Below are positions 14,199-21,242 of a DNA stretch of 22,781 nucleotides, one piece after another; the stretch's first letter is position 1; the number at the start of each line of letters is the position of its first letter. Origin of the DNA: a virus; IMG/VR virus record IMGVR_UViG_3300032173_001509, positions 1 through 22,781 of that record. The stretch is one strand, 5' to 3'. The notes beneath the pieces are model-generated. The model searched no databases. It saw only the letters and a list, made by a program, of their open reading frames with translations, and was not told where the DNA came from. A program made the position numbers and the translations under genes.

Positions 14199-15164
14199 CT
14201 AAGAGAACGTTGTCTTAAAGTTCGTTCCTCGCGCTACCGCATCAGATCGCAGGATACCGTACCCGATTCTCTCAGTCGCAACAATGCCATACTTGCCCTG
14301 TCGTGGATCCTCAAAGGGTTCTGTTGTAATATCTCGCCTAATCAGCAGTACTCCAGCAGGAATCTTGCTAACTACATGAACCTTGCCGTTCGTGCATTTG
14401 GTAGACATAAACATGCGCATGCTTAAGACCTGGCCGAATTGTCCCGTCTCGTTGAGAGCACCACTTGGCATGTACTGGTTATTAATAAACTCAGTTGCCG
14501 TCAGAAGCTGATCCAATTGCTTAGGATGCGCAAAGAGCGTGTCAGGCTTCCAATCAGCGCATACTGCAGCGTCGAACATCTCTGCAACCTTGCTCCAGCT
14601 CAAGACCGCGCCTCCACCGGCGATCTCTGCTCCGCCCGCCAGGTTACCCGATGAGATGGCTTCGTACAAAGCGATTATGAGTGCTGTTTCCTTCTCCGCC
14701 ACGCTCCGCCCGAGCTCTTCCAACTGACGGTTCATCACATTCCATTTCGCATCTTCAGCGAATTCCCTAGACCATTCAACACCATCTTTGACAACGATGT
14801 TGGTTTGGATGTCGACAGTACTGTATCTTTCACCCGCCAATCGCACGATGCCGTTTTCAGTGCCCACGTATGCAACGGATTTCGCAGCTTTCATGTACCT
14901 TTCCAACGCTTCTGTTGTGCTTCTTGTGTCGATTATTTGGCGTCCAATGAGGTTTGGTTTTGCAGCTTCAACTACGACGTCGTGGATAGCGCCTAGGGCA
15001 GCAGCCATGTCACTGAAAATGCCCTCTTTCATCCCTAGCTGAGCATAATGGTTTATCCACGGGTTTCCAGCGGCTCTGCGTTGTTGCTGTTCAAACTCTT
15101 GTGCATACCAGCCCTCTTTCATCAGGCCCTCATGCAGTTTTGGCATCGGAAATTCTTTCGGCAT
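14199..15164 (-). CDS. Major capsid protein, HK97 fold
   Basis: A 321-residue protein that forms the icosahedral shell. It starts at ATG 15164, sharing a base with the stop upstream (TAATG); a longer frame to 15221 would overlap that gene. The N-terminal ~50 residues are helical and charged. Then follows the usual HK97 order: VVVEAAKPNLIGRQIIDTR (63-81), an extended-loop region SVAYVGTENGIVRLAGERYSTVD (96-118), spine helix region AEDAKWNVMNRQLEELG (136-152), and an A-domain with DTLFAHPKQLDQLL (208-221) and a closing GKYGIVATERIGYGILRSDAV (290-310). Next to a decoration protein and a protease-scaffold, as expected. Confidence 0.88.
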   Translation of the reverse strand: MPKEFPMPKLHEGLMKEGWYAQEFEQQQRRAAGNPWINHYAQLGMKEGIFSDMAAALGAIHDVVVEAAKPNLIGRQIIDTRSTTEALERYMKAAKSVAYVGTENGIVRLAGERYSTVDIQTNIVVKDGVEWSREFAEDAKWNVMNRQLEELGRSVAEKETALIIALYEAISSGNLAGGAEIAGGGAVLSWSKVAEMFDAAVCADWKPDTLFAHPKQLDQLLTATEFINNQYMPSGALNETGQFGQVLSMRMFMSTKCTNGKVHVVSKIPAGVLLIRRDITTEPFEDPRQGKYGIVATERIGYGILRSDAVARGTNFKTTFS

Positions 15165-15571
15165 TACTTGGTCACCATTATGAGGATGAGGTCTCCAGCA
15201 GCGCCTGCAGCGGTTAGGCAATAGCCAAGGTTGTTGTTCACCATGTTTATGTCAGCAGCGTACGTGTTCGCAACCACTCTGTTGGAAGAATCAGCTCCGA
15301 TAACACTTGCTCCTCTCGTTATGGCACCTCCAGCAGTAACCTTGACGGGTCCGCGCCTACAGACTGGAACCATGGCTCCAGAAGCCACAGTTTTCAACGC
15401 AATTCCTACACATGGCTGTGCTGCAGCAGCCGGAGAAACTGTCATATCTGCAGTTAAGTAGACAGGATTTCCTTTTGTGATGGCAGCCCCAGCTATGTAC
15501 TCCGTAATCTCTACACCAGTTTCCGCTGCATCTCCAACTGAAAGGTCGGTTCGCCCCGAATTATCAGCCAT
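15164..15571 (-). CDS. Capsid decoration protein (DUF2190-like)
   Basis: A 135-residue protein: VEITEYIAGAAITKGNPVYLTADMTVSPAAAAQPCVGIALKTVASGAMVPV spans most of the first half, a pattern typical of the DUF2190/gpD-like beta-barrel proteins that trimerise on the capsid surface and stabilise it after expansion. Residues 74-108 repeat the strand-turn character (VKVTAGGAITRGASVIGAD). ATG 15571 has AGGAGATAGAGGAAT upstream, a strong ribosome binding site. It directly precedes and overlaps the major capsid gene by one base, the common arrangement. Confidence 0.8.
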   Translation of the reverse strand: MADNSGRTDLSVGDAAETGVEITEYIAGAAITKGNPVYLTADMTVSPAAAAQPCVGIALKTVASGAMVPVCRRGPVKVTAGGAITRGASVIGADSSNRVVANTYAADINMVNNNLGYCLTAAGAAGDLILIMVTK

Positions 15572-15602
15572 ATTCCTCTATCTCCTACAGTTTTTGATTT
15601 CG

Positions 15603-15618
15603 CCCGGTTCGTCCCGGG
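15603..15618 (-). promoter_or_regulatory. Short stem-loop in the leader of the decoration/capsid genes
   Basis: CCCGG-GACGAA-CCGGG, a 5-base-pair stem with 6-base loop, lies about 30 bases before the decoration-protein start. No T-tract follows, so it is not a classic terminator. It could mark an mRNA processing or stability site for the highly expressed capsid genes. Confidence 0.3.
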
Positions 15619-15646
15619 TTACTTTCTTGTCAACTCGTGACTGTGA

Positions 15647-15775
15647 TTATTCTCCGCCATGCGTTTGGGAAGACTTGGCAGTAGTGATTACGCAAGTAGG
15701 CGTGTGAGAAGCTTTGGAGGTTCTGCCCGTCGCAGTCGTTTTCTTCTCGCTCACGCAATACGATCCAGTTGGCAT
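15647..15775 (-). CDS. Possible 42-residue Ser/Thr/Lys-rich peptide
   Basis: ATG 15775 lies 6 bases after the protease-scaffold stop and has GGTGG eight bases upstream; the frame ends at TAA 15647. The product (MPTGSYCVSEKKTTATGRTS at the start) is low in hydrophobic residues, with 2 Cys and many Thr, Ser and Lys. Without it the gap between neighbouring genes would be about 210 bases, unusual in this tightly packed series. No family recognised and the composition is not decisive. Confidence 0.45.
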   Translation of the reverse strand: MPTGSYCVSEKKTTATGRTSKASHTPTCVITTAKSSQTHGGE

Positions 15776-15781
15776 TAGTGT

Positions 15782-17305
15782 TTACCACCTATCGTTAGGC
15801 GCTATACCTAGTATTCGCATCTGTTCAGCTATCATCTGTTTCGGTCCAAAAGTCCAGCAGTGCCACACGTGTGATGGCGGAATGCTTTCGGTAATGCCCT
15901 TATGCAAAGCCACATACTTGCCCTTCCACTCCTTGATGCCTTGATTCATTTGTTTCTCAAAATCCGCAGCCTTAGCCTCAGCCTCGACAACCTTCTTCCG
16001 CAAGCCCACAATAACTTCGCTTTCCTTAGGACCCTGCGCACTCAACTTCTCACCGATCTTTTTCAATGCAATGTCAAGCTCTGACTCCTTGGCAGAAAGC
16101 CCTTTTTCCTTTTCAGCAAGTTCACTCTCGCGCTTCACTTTCTCGGTCACGTAAGCCTCCTTTAACTTTGTAAATTCCGCAAGCATATTCTTCAACTCCG
16201 ACACCTCAGCAGTAATCTTTGATTCAGCCTCCTTGAAAATTATGACCGCAGGAGCTGTCATGCCGCCAGCGGGGTTAACGTGTTGCGTTAAACTCGAAAG
16301 CTGACCCTCCAGGTACTGAAGTCTCTGCTCGAACATCTGTCTCAATTGGTCGATTTGCACATCAAAAGGCGGTGGAACAATCGGCAAAACAACGCCTTCC
16401 CAGAGTTTCACATAGGTTTCTTTGTCAGCTGGCGGAAAACGAGACATCAAATGCACGCTAGTAAAGTCAAAGTTCCGAGGCGCAATAGCACCATTGACCT
16501 TCTCCATCATAACGCCATCCTTGAACCAATTCAATTCAATGCTCAACCCTCTGAACACGCCTTCCCGAATCTTCTGCGCTATCACATCATCAACATTGCC
16601 TTCGAAGGCTACACCGTTCTCCTGCTCATCATACCAGGCTTTTTCAACCACGTTGGGCTTGGGCAGAACACGCAAGTGATCAATACCGAATGGTTTACCG
16701 CTTAGACTCGTAGCGCTTTTCTTCAGTTCCTCCTTAAGAAACAGGTGCGTTTCGCCTTCTTCCGGATGCCAAAGCTTCTTCGGATGAATAGCAACCCCAC
16801 TAACCTTGTGACCATCAAGCCTGATGGCTTCCGCGAACAAGTGCAATTTAACAGGCAAGATTCCCTCTTTTTGCGGTTGCTCTCCACAAAATTCGCTTAT
16901 AATCTCACTTTTTTTTGCAGCAGCACATAAAACACGTTTCGCCTCAGCCTGACTTGCTCCCTCAATCTGATTCATACGCGCTAGGGCGTTGCGAAGATGC
17001 GGAATGTCGATGTTGCCTTGAGCATCCTTGTAGGGCAAATGCCGTAAAGTTCGTGGAACCGTTTTTCCCTGATCATCTTTCTCTCCACCAGGAGCAATAA
17101 CAGCAAAACTGGAATCAGGCAAATCGTTAATAAACTCGGTCGTCCATTCAGCTTCTCTTAGACCCTCGAAAATCTGTTTGCCAGCATTTTGGAAGGTTGC
17201 TGTGCATATGGCGAAGGCGCTACCTTTGTCTTTTCCTTGGCTCATCACGTCTTGAATGCACTGCTCAAATTCAGCCGTGTGTTTCTCCTGCTCTTTTAAT
17301 GGCAC
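15782..17305 (-). CDS. Prohead protease-scaffold fusion
   Basis: A 507-residue protein in four parts. Residues 12-45 (CIQDVMSQGKDKGSAFAIC) and 60-135 (LPDSSFAVIAPGGEKDDQGK, RTLRHLPYKD, HLRNALARMNQIEG) are small domains often seen in phage head proteins. Residues about 148-300 look like a serine prohead protease: a conserved His at 210 (FGIDHLRVLP) and Ser at 255 (FRGLSIELNW). Residues about 318-465 are a long charged coiled coil, the scaffold. It should guide prohead assembly, then cleave itself and perhaps capsid proteins. GTG 17305 has a perfect GGAGGTGA four bases upstream. It lies between portal and capsid genes, as expected. Confidence 0.85.
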   Translation of the reverse strand: MPLKEQEKHTAEFEQCIQDVMSQGKDKGSAFAICTATFQNAGKQIFEGLREAEWTTEFINDLPDSSFAVIAPGGEKDDQGKTVPRTLRHLPYKDAQGNIDIPHLRNALARMNQIEGASQAEAKRVLCAAAKKSEIISEFCGEQPQKEGILPVKLHLFAEAIRLDGHKVSGVAIHPKKLWHPEEGETHLFLKEELKKSATSLSGKPFGIDHLRVLPKPNVVEKAWYDEQENGVAFEGNVDDVIAQKIREGVFRGLSIELNWFKDGVMMEKVNGAIAPRNFDFTSVHLMSRFPPADKETYVKLWEGVVLPIVPPPFDVQIDQLRQMFEQRLQYLEGQLSSLTQHVNPAGGMTAPAVIIFKEAESKITAEVSELKNMLAEFTKLKEAYVTEKVKRESELAEKEKGLSAKESELDIALKKIGEKLSAQGPKESEVIVGLRKKVVEAEAKAADFEKQMNQGIKEWKGKYVALHKGITESIPPSHVWHCWTFGPKQMIAEQMRILGIAPNDRW

Positions 17306-17309
17306 GCTT

Positions 17310-17465
17310 TCACCTCCGCGACTTGGGCTTTGACTCTGGCTTTTGTAGGGACTCGATTTCTTTGGCGACTATCTCCACGATCTTGCCAGCTACCTCTTCA
17401 ATCTGAGCTAGGCTCAAAGGCGGAGAATAAGCCGCCAACACCTTCACAATCTCACTTTTGTTCAC
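17310..17465 (-). CDS. Small protein between portal and protease genes
   Basis: A 51-residue protein, started at GTG 17465 because GAGGAGA stands six bases before it; an upstream ATG (17492) lacks such a site and overlaps the portal more. The product has a helix SEIVKVLAAYS, a turn PLSLAQIEEVAGKIVEIVAKEIES and a basic Lys/Ser tail. It looks like a small helical bundle, possibly a minor head or regulatory component. It ends 4 bases before the protease start; its last codons carry that gene's ribosome binding site. Confidence 0.6.
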   Translation of the reverse strand: MNKSEIVKVLAAYSPPLSLAQIEEVAGKIVEIVAKEIESLQKPESKPKSRR

Positions 17466-18744
17466 GATTTTTCTCCTCAAGTCGTTTTTCAACTTTCAAT
17501 ACCTGTGAAGAAACCTCAGGCTCCGCCTCCTCCAATGGCAACTTGGCCACGTCGCGAAGGATCTTGCGAAGCTCAGCGGTTCCGATAACGAGCGGATTAA
17601 CCTTCAACAATTCAGTGACCTGACCCAAAATCTGGCTTAGTTTTTCATAGTCGAGGCTCTCAGGCATACCCCAATTCAAACGCACCTGAGCCTGAGCCGG
17701 GTCTAACCCAGCCGCCGCAACTACAGGATCAAACAAATAGCGCTCGACACAACGCTTGAGAAACCTCTGCAAGGCCGTAACACGACGCTCACCAATTTCC
17801 AAAGCAGCATTCGCACTTGCCTCAGTAAACCCTCTCGTTGTAACAAGCTTAGCCAAAGGCGTCTCAAGACCCAACAGAAACTCATCATTCAACGTCTCCA
17901 CATACAACTCCATGCCACGCATCCTTTCAGCCACAATCGTAGTGACTTTCGCTTCCGAGCCCGCAGGCGGGTTATGCACAAATCGTGAACCGCGCCTTCC
18001 AATCTTCTTGATTTCAGCTCTTACATCAGCCATCTTATCCTTGGATAAGCCAGGCAAACTCCAAAGCTCATTAGGCGACCCAAAAGTGTAAATCGTATAA
18101 GCCATGCTACTATGGATCTTGCCCTTAATCTGATAGAAAGGCTCACGACTTTCCCCGTCGCCAATATCCAAAGGCGCACAGAGACTATGCAAAACGCCAA
18201 TCCCCAAAGGATTAGACGTAATAACATTATAACCAAGATGAATGACTTCCTCACCAGGAATCTCTTTGAGATCACGGTCCCAATCAAGCTGAAACAGCGA
18301 AACCTCGCCTTCAGCATCAAACTTTAAGCCGCGGTCCTTGATTACCTCAAGCGGGACCGTATGCAAAAAATCAATCCGCTTTTTATTCCCAACCCACCAA
18401 AAAACATTGCCCCAACCGACAAGATACCGGCTTGTCTCCTGGAGACGCTCATCAAGACCTACGCGCTCACAAAACTCATCAACAATCTCCTTCGCAGTTT
18501 TCCCATCTGCCTTCTCCTGGTATTCCTCGTTCATTGTGGTGTAGAAGCCTTGGCCAGCAACCTGATCCGCAAGGAAATCGATACTAGCCCGCGCAGCCAA
18601 GTCAGCTAAGTAAACCTTCGTCATAGTCTTGAAGCTTACTTCGGGAGAGACGCCCATGACCTTCTCTGTAGATGACACGAAAAAGGTGCTTTCATGAAAA
18701 GCACTCCGAATTCTATTTAAAACCGACTGAAAGCGCGAGGGCAT
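17452..18744 (-). CDS. Portal protein
   Basis: A 430-residue protein forming the ring through which DNA enters and leaves the head. Typical portal features are the early helix VYLADLAARASIDFLADQVAGQGF, a clip/stem region with FCERVGLDERLQETSRYLVGWGNVFWWVG and HTVPLEVIKD, and the long helical part around RGFTEASANAALEIGERRV, followed by a charged C-terminus. ATG 18744 is preferred over TTG 18765 because a TATA-like box lies 29 bases before it and it would give a nearly leaderless mRNA. First gene of the structural series; the small gene downstream overlaps it by 14 bases. Confidence 0.9.
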   Translation of the reverse strand: MPSRFQSVLNRIRSAFHESTFFVSSTEKVMGVSPEVSFKTMTKVYLADLAARASIDFLADQVAGQGFYTTMNEEYQEKADGKTAKEIVDEFCERVGLDERLQETSRYLVGWGNVFWWVGNKKRIDFLHTVPLEVIKDRGLKFDAEGEVSLFQLDWDRDLKEIPGEEVIHLGYNVITSNPLGIGVLHSLCAPLDIGDGESREPFYQIKGKIHSSMAYTIYTFGSPNELWSLPGLSKDKMADVRAEIKKIGRRGSRFVHNPPAGSEAKVTTIVAERMRGMELYVETLNDEFLLGLETPLAKLVTTRGFTEASANAALEIGERRVTALQRFLKRCVERYLFDPVVAAAGLDPAQAQVRLNWGMPESLDYEKLSQILGQVTELLKVNPLVIGTAELRKILRDVAKLPLEEAEPEVSSQVLKVEKRLEEKNREQK

Positions 18745-18768
18745 GACTAACTTATATTTACGCAAATT

Positions 18769-18777
18769 GTTTATATC
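18769..18777 (-). promoter_or_regulatory. Archaeal TATA-like box before the portal gene
   Basis: GATATAAAC on the minus strand, with a purine-rich GAAAGT just upstream resembling a TFB-recognition element. Its centre is 29 bases from the portal ATG, which places transcription start at or within a few bases of the start codon. The same DNA read rightward (GTTTATATC) could also serve the gene at 18964. Confidence 0.5.
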
Positions 18778-18963
18778 ACTTTCTACATTCTACAATCTGA
18801 AAACTAGCAACTGCTTCAAAAAAGAACGGAGAGAAACCTTGCAAACGGCTGAAACTGGAAGGCCAGAATCTTCTAGAACTCTTACTCTCCTTTCTCCTTC
18901 GCGAAGCAGACCTTCCGGCAGCAAACCCAAAACATGCAAAAAGCGGTAGGAGGTGAAAGACAA

Positions 18964-19395
18964 GTGAGAAAGAAAGTCTTTGCGCTGATCTTCTTAACCG
19001 TCTTAACCGCGACAGCAACATGCTTCGTCTGCGCTGCTGCTGCACAAGGAAACGAAACAGAAACCCCGACGCAAACCACATCTTTTGAGCCTATTTACAA
19101 CATTTTCAAGTCTGTAGGCTACGCTGCACCAGTCGCGGTATTAGTCGGACTAGCTACATGCTTGCTGGGATACGCAAAACAAACTCCTCCGCAAAACTTC
19201 AGCCTTACAGAATTTATCTATACTGCTCTAATCAGCTTGTTCATTGGCATAGCAACGATTTACGGCGGATGGAGCTATATGATAATTGATCAATGGCTCG
19301 GAAACGGCTGCCTAACCATATGGATATATTGGATTGCGAAGATCACCGCAAAAAAGCTAAACTTCCCAACAATGGCTACAGGACCACCAACATAA
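18964..19395 (+). CDS. Secreted or membrane protein, only rightward gene in the middle of the window
   Basis: A 143-residue protein started at GTG 18964, which has a perfect AGGAGGTGAA upstream. Residues 1-27 look like a signal peptide (KK, a hydrophobic core, then AAAAQG). An Asn/Thr-rich segment with a glycosylation-type site NET follows (30-40). Three more hydrophobic stretches lie at about 51-71, 84-105 and 113-128. The product is probably in the host membrane and could be holin-like, a receptor-blocking or an exclusion protein; I see no motif that decides. It stands alone against the leftward series, from a region shared with the portal promoter, and ends 2 bases from a convergent regulator. 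Confidence 0.7.
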   Translation: MRKKVFALIFLTVLTATATCFVCAAAAQGNETETPTQTTSFEPIYNIFKSVGYAAPVAVLVGLATCLLGYAKQTPPQNFSLTEFIYTALISLFIGIATIYGGWSYMIIDQWLGNGCLTIWIYWIAKITAKKLNFPTMATGPPT

Positions 19396-19397
19396 AA

Positions 19398-19850
19398 TCA
19401 GAATCCTCTTTCTTCAATTTCCTCTTTTATCTCTTCTTCTGCTTCATTCCAGCTCTTAACCGCAAAACTTGTCAGCGCCCAGTGATGACCACGCTTCTCA
19501 GCCACACGCTGCCCAATCTCCTTTTCCAAGCGCCGATTCATTGCTTTCAGTCGACGCAAGACCTGAAAACGGTTAAGTTTGAATTGTTGCAGGCGAATAG
19601 CCACATCCTTCGGAAACAAGCCGACCGGCTGATTTTGATACAGTGCCTCCAGGATCCACTCGTCAACCTCGTCTCTGCAAGCGGTTTTCTGTATAAACGG
19701 CTTATCAAAGTGGAACATGCCCTCTAAACCCTTGATTATAGTCCGCTGCATCTTCTCAATTTTGTCAATCCGCTCAAGAACCTGCTTCAGCAGCTGCTGA
19801 TTGTACTTATGACGACCGATTTTGTCGCTCTGCGAACGCCTTTTCGCCAC
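19398..19850 (-). CDS. Winged-helix transcription regulator with coiled coil
   Basis: A protein of about 150 residues. The first third is a basic, heptad-like helix (NQQLLKQVLERIDKIEKMQR), and from about residue 60 on it looks like a winged helix: DEWILEALYQNQPVGLFPKDVA, then LQQFKLNRFQVLRRLKAMNRRL and a wing VAEKRGHHWALTS, with an acidic tail. Start chosen at GTG 19850, 5 bases after the stop of the small gene upstream; GTG 19883 or 19892 would add 11-14 residues and overlap that gene. Probably a repressor or activator of the virus genes, possibly acting at the nearby divergent promoter. Confidence 0.65.
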   Translation of the reverse strand: MAKRRSQSDKIGRHKYNQQLLKQVLERIDKIEKMQRTIIKGLEGMFHFDKPFIQKTACRDEVDEWILEALYQNQPVGLFPKDVAIRLQQFKLNRFQVLRRLKAMNRRLEKEIGQRVAEKRGHHWALTSFAVKSWNEAEEEIKEEIEERGF

Positions 19851-19855
19851 TTCCG

Positions 19856-19984
19856 TTATAGTGTTTTCCTCTTGCGTTTGCACACTAAACACACTCCAAG
19901 CAATCCACCATATTCAACATCAACAAAACAGAGCCTCCCTGCCCTAGATTGGCGACACTCAAAACAGCACATCGCAAAAAGCAT
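19856..19984 (-). CDS. Very small zinc-ribbon-like protein
   Basis: A 42-residue frame from ATG 19984 (or ATG 19972) to TAA 19856. Cysteine pairs CCFEC (C7, C10) and CLVC (near residues 32-35) are spaced for a zinc ribbon, with a basic tail KRKRKTL. The upstream part has no strong ribosome binding site. A different frame starting at TTG 20046, which does have GGAGGAGG eight bases upstream, runs through the same DNA and also contains Cys residues (SPCFLRC), so the true gene may be a join of both. Confidence 0.45.
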   Translation of the reverse strand: MLFAMCCFECRQSRAGRLCFVDVEYGGLLGVCLVCKRKRKTL

Positions 19985-20046
19985 GGACTTTTACCATAGC
20001 CCAGGACAGAGCCTAAAATGGCTTCTGTGCGCACCTTAACTGACAA

Positions 20047-20193
20047 TTATTTAACCTCCTCCACTTTGGATTCTCCTAACTTCTTACCGTCAAGCGTCCA
20101 AAACTCAACCCTATCATCAAAGTGCACCTCAAAGTGCGGCTCAGGCGCATCACGTCTCACGATTAGAAGTACTTTCTCCGGTTTAGACGGCAT
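20047..20193 (-). CDS. Small hypothetical protein, 48 residues
   Basis: ATG 20193 follows AGGAG at 8 bases (ATG 20199 is possible), and the frame overlaps the end of the gene upstream by 11 bases. The product MPSKPEKVLLIVRRDAPEPH... continues with EVHFDDRVEFWTLDGKKLGE and a charged end. It reads as an ordinary soluble, beta-rich small protein; no family recognised. Its end carries GGAGGAGG, a ribosome binding site for whatever follows at 20046. Confidence 0.65.
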   Translation of the reverse strand: MPSKPEKVLLIVRRDAPEPHFEVHFDDRVEFWTLDGKKLGESKVEEVK

Positions 20194-20959
20194 AATCATC
20201 TCTCCTAGGCAGATTTCTCGGACCTGCTCCCAGCAGATTTCTCAGAGTTTCGTTAATTTGCTCGAAAAGCCGCTCGTTTTTCTCTGCCCAATCAGGATAT
20301 GTAGCCAAGACCTCTAAACTGTCAGGATGAGTGTCATCCCCAACCTTGATAACTATTCCATTACTCTTCTGAAACAAGTCTATCGTGAGCTTCGGCAACC
20401 GCTCGCCCACAGGAAACACATAGTGAGCGCCCTTAAACCGTATACCTTTCAAAATTTCCTCAAGAACCTTAATGTCCGTGATTAACCCGCTGAAGCTGAA
20501 GGCATTGCAAATCAACTGATACGCCCTGCCCAGGTTAGCTGGCTTCCGCACATACAAGTTAACCCTGCCAGTTTCAAACCACTGCAGCCGACCCAGCCGA
20601 TCCTTCCACAAAAGCCACCTATTACGAGCCTTACTAAGCTTCCAGCCAACTTCAAGAGCGCGGGTTCGAATCCCGGTCTCCGCCCCGCGGGGCAAATAGC
20701 ACCAACCACGCCAAGCATGACTTGAACACTTTAAACCTCGCTCATTTCGATAGTTATGGCGCCACTGAGTCTTGTAATTCGCAAGCAGCTGCAAGCTCGT
20801 TTTATCATCAAGTTTCAGAACAGAGCGTAAGGTTGAAGGCGTAAGCAATGGATTTTTGTCAAGCGCTTGAAAAACACGCTCACGCAGGCTTTCACCATAA
20901 CCATCATAATCATTAGGGTTTACAAAAGAAAAACGCTTGCGGTCCTGAGCCCCAGCCAA
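20183..20959 (-). CDS. DNA-binding-like protein whose gene contains a tRNA 3'-end sequence
   Basis: A 258-residue protein of unknown function. I use TTG 20959, with AGGAG nine bases upstream; TTG 20968 is less likely. Residues about 22-55 (LRERVFQALDKNPLLTPSTLR, LDDKTSLQLLANYK) look like a winged helix. The C-terminal half (GRLQWFETGRVNLYVRKPAN, then LEEILKGIRFKGAHYVFPVGERLPKLTIDLF) is unfamiliar. In the middle, around RGAETGIRTRALE, the DNA is the antisense of a tRNA T-arm and acceptor end. That stretch is a known source of spurious protein sequence, yet here the frame continues on both sides. I do not see the Arg-His-Arg-Tyr set of tyrosine integrases. Confidence 0.55.
   Translation of the reverse strand: MAGAQDRKRFSFVNPNDYDGYGESLRERVFQALDKNPLLTPSTLRSVLKLDDKTSLQLLANYKTQWRHNYRNERGLKCSSHAWRGWCYLPRGAETGIRTRALEVGWKLSKARNRWLLWKDRLGRLQWFETGRVNLYVRKPANLGRAYQLICNAFSFSGLITDIKVLEEILKGIRFKGAHYVFPVGERLPKLTIDLFQKSNGIVIKVGDDTHPDSLEVLATYPDWAEKNERLFEQINETLRNLLGAGPRNLPRRDDYAV
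20651..20684 (+). other. tRNA 3'-end sequence, candidate virus attachment site
   Basis: The plus strand reads ...GCGGG TTCGAAT CCCGG then TCTCCGC and a C: a T-arm (loop 20665-20671) with one mismatched end pair, followed by the 3' side of an acceptor stem. No matching 5' acceptor, D-arm or anticodon arm is found upstream, so this is not a complete gene. Virus genomes that integrate into tRNA genes carry such a 3' copy as attP. It lies inside a protein-coding gene, as in SSV-type viruses. Confidence 0.6.
20682..20693. repeat. Perfect 12-base palindrome at the tRNA-like end
   Basis: GCCCCGCGGGGC is self-complementary and abuts the tRNA-like 3' end, sharing its last three bases. It may be part of a recombination site or just GC-rich tRNA-flanking DNA carried along. 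Confidence 0.5.
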
Positions 20960-20990
20960 AAAGAGCAACTCCTATTTCTTGGGCGCTCTA

Positions 20991-21230
20991 TCATAGATTT
21001 CTTTCAGGACTTTTTGATGTTAACTCGAAAGGCATGACGCTAACTATTGCCGCCCAGGCTCTATCATGTGCTCCCATTGCAGCCTCAAAGATTTTGCAGA
21101 ATAAACCATCTTTCGCTTTTGCAGCCCGAGCATGCTCAGCATACATTCGATTATGCTCAAGCGCAAATTTCCTGTCTAACTCCATAAGAGCGTCAAGCAG
21201 AATAGCAGAATCAACTAATCTTTCGCTCAT
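20991..21230 (-). CDS. Small helical protein of unknown function
   Basis: A 79-residue protein, ATG 21230 with GGAGG six bases upstream. Almost all helical: AILLDALMELDRKFALEHNR (9-28), then AEHARAAKAKDGLFCKIFEAAMGAHDRAWAAIVSVM (31-66). Rich in Ala, Glu, His and Arg. No motif recognised. It lies in the tightly packed accessory series, 31 bases before the preceding gene's start site region. Confidence 0.6.
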   Translation of the reverse strand: MSERLVDSAILLDALMELDRKFALEHNRMYAEHARAAKAKDGLFCKIFEAAMGAHDRAWAAIVSVMPFELTSKSPERNL

Positions 21231-21242
21231 TCCAAGCCTCCC

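Noticed and set aside
17409-17430. GGCGGAGA as a possible 5' acceptor strand matching the tRNA-like end
   Set aside because: It lies within coding sequence and is not followed by any D-arm.
18839-18949. A 36-residue basic ORF (TTG start) upstream of the lone rightward gene
   Set aside because: Has CGGAGAG before it, but the Ser/Arg/Pro-rich composition is not convincing; mentioned only as a possible leader peptide.
20590-20690. A complete tRNA gene on the plus strand
   Set aside because: Only the T-arm and 3' acceptor side are present; no matching 5' acceptor strand, D-arm or anticodon arm could be found upstream.
20183-20959. SSV-type integrase, because an attachment-like site lies inside the gene
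   Set aside because: No Arg...His-X-X-Arg...Tyr pattern is visible in the translated protein.
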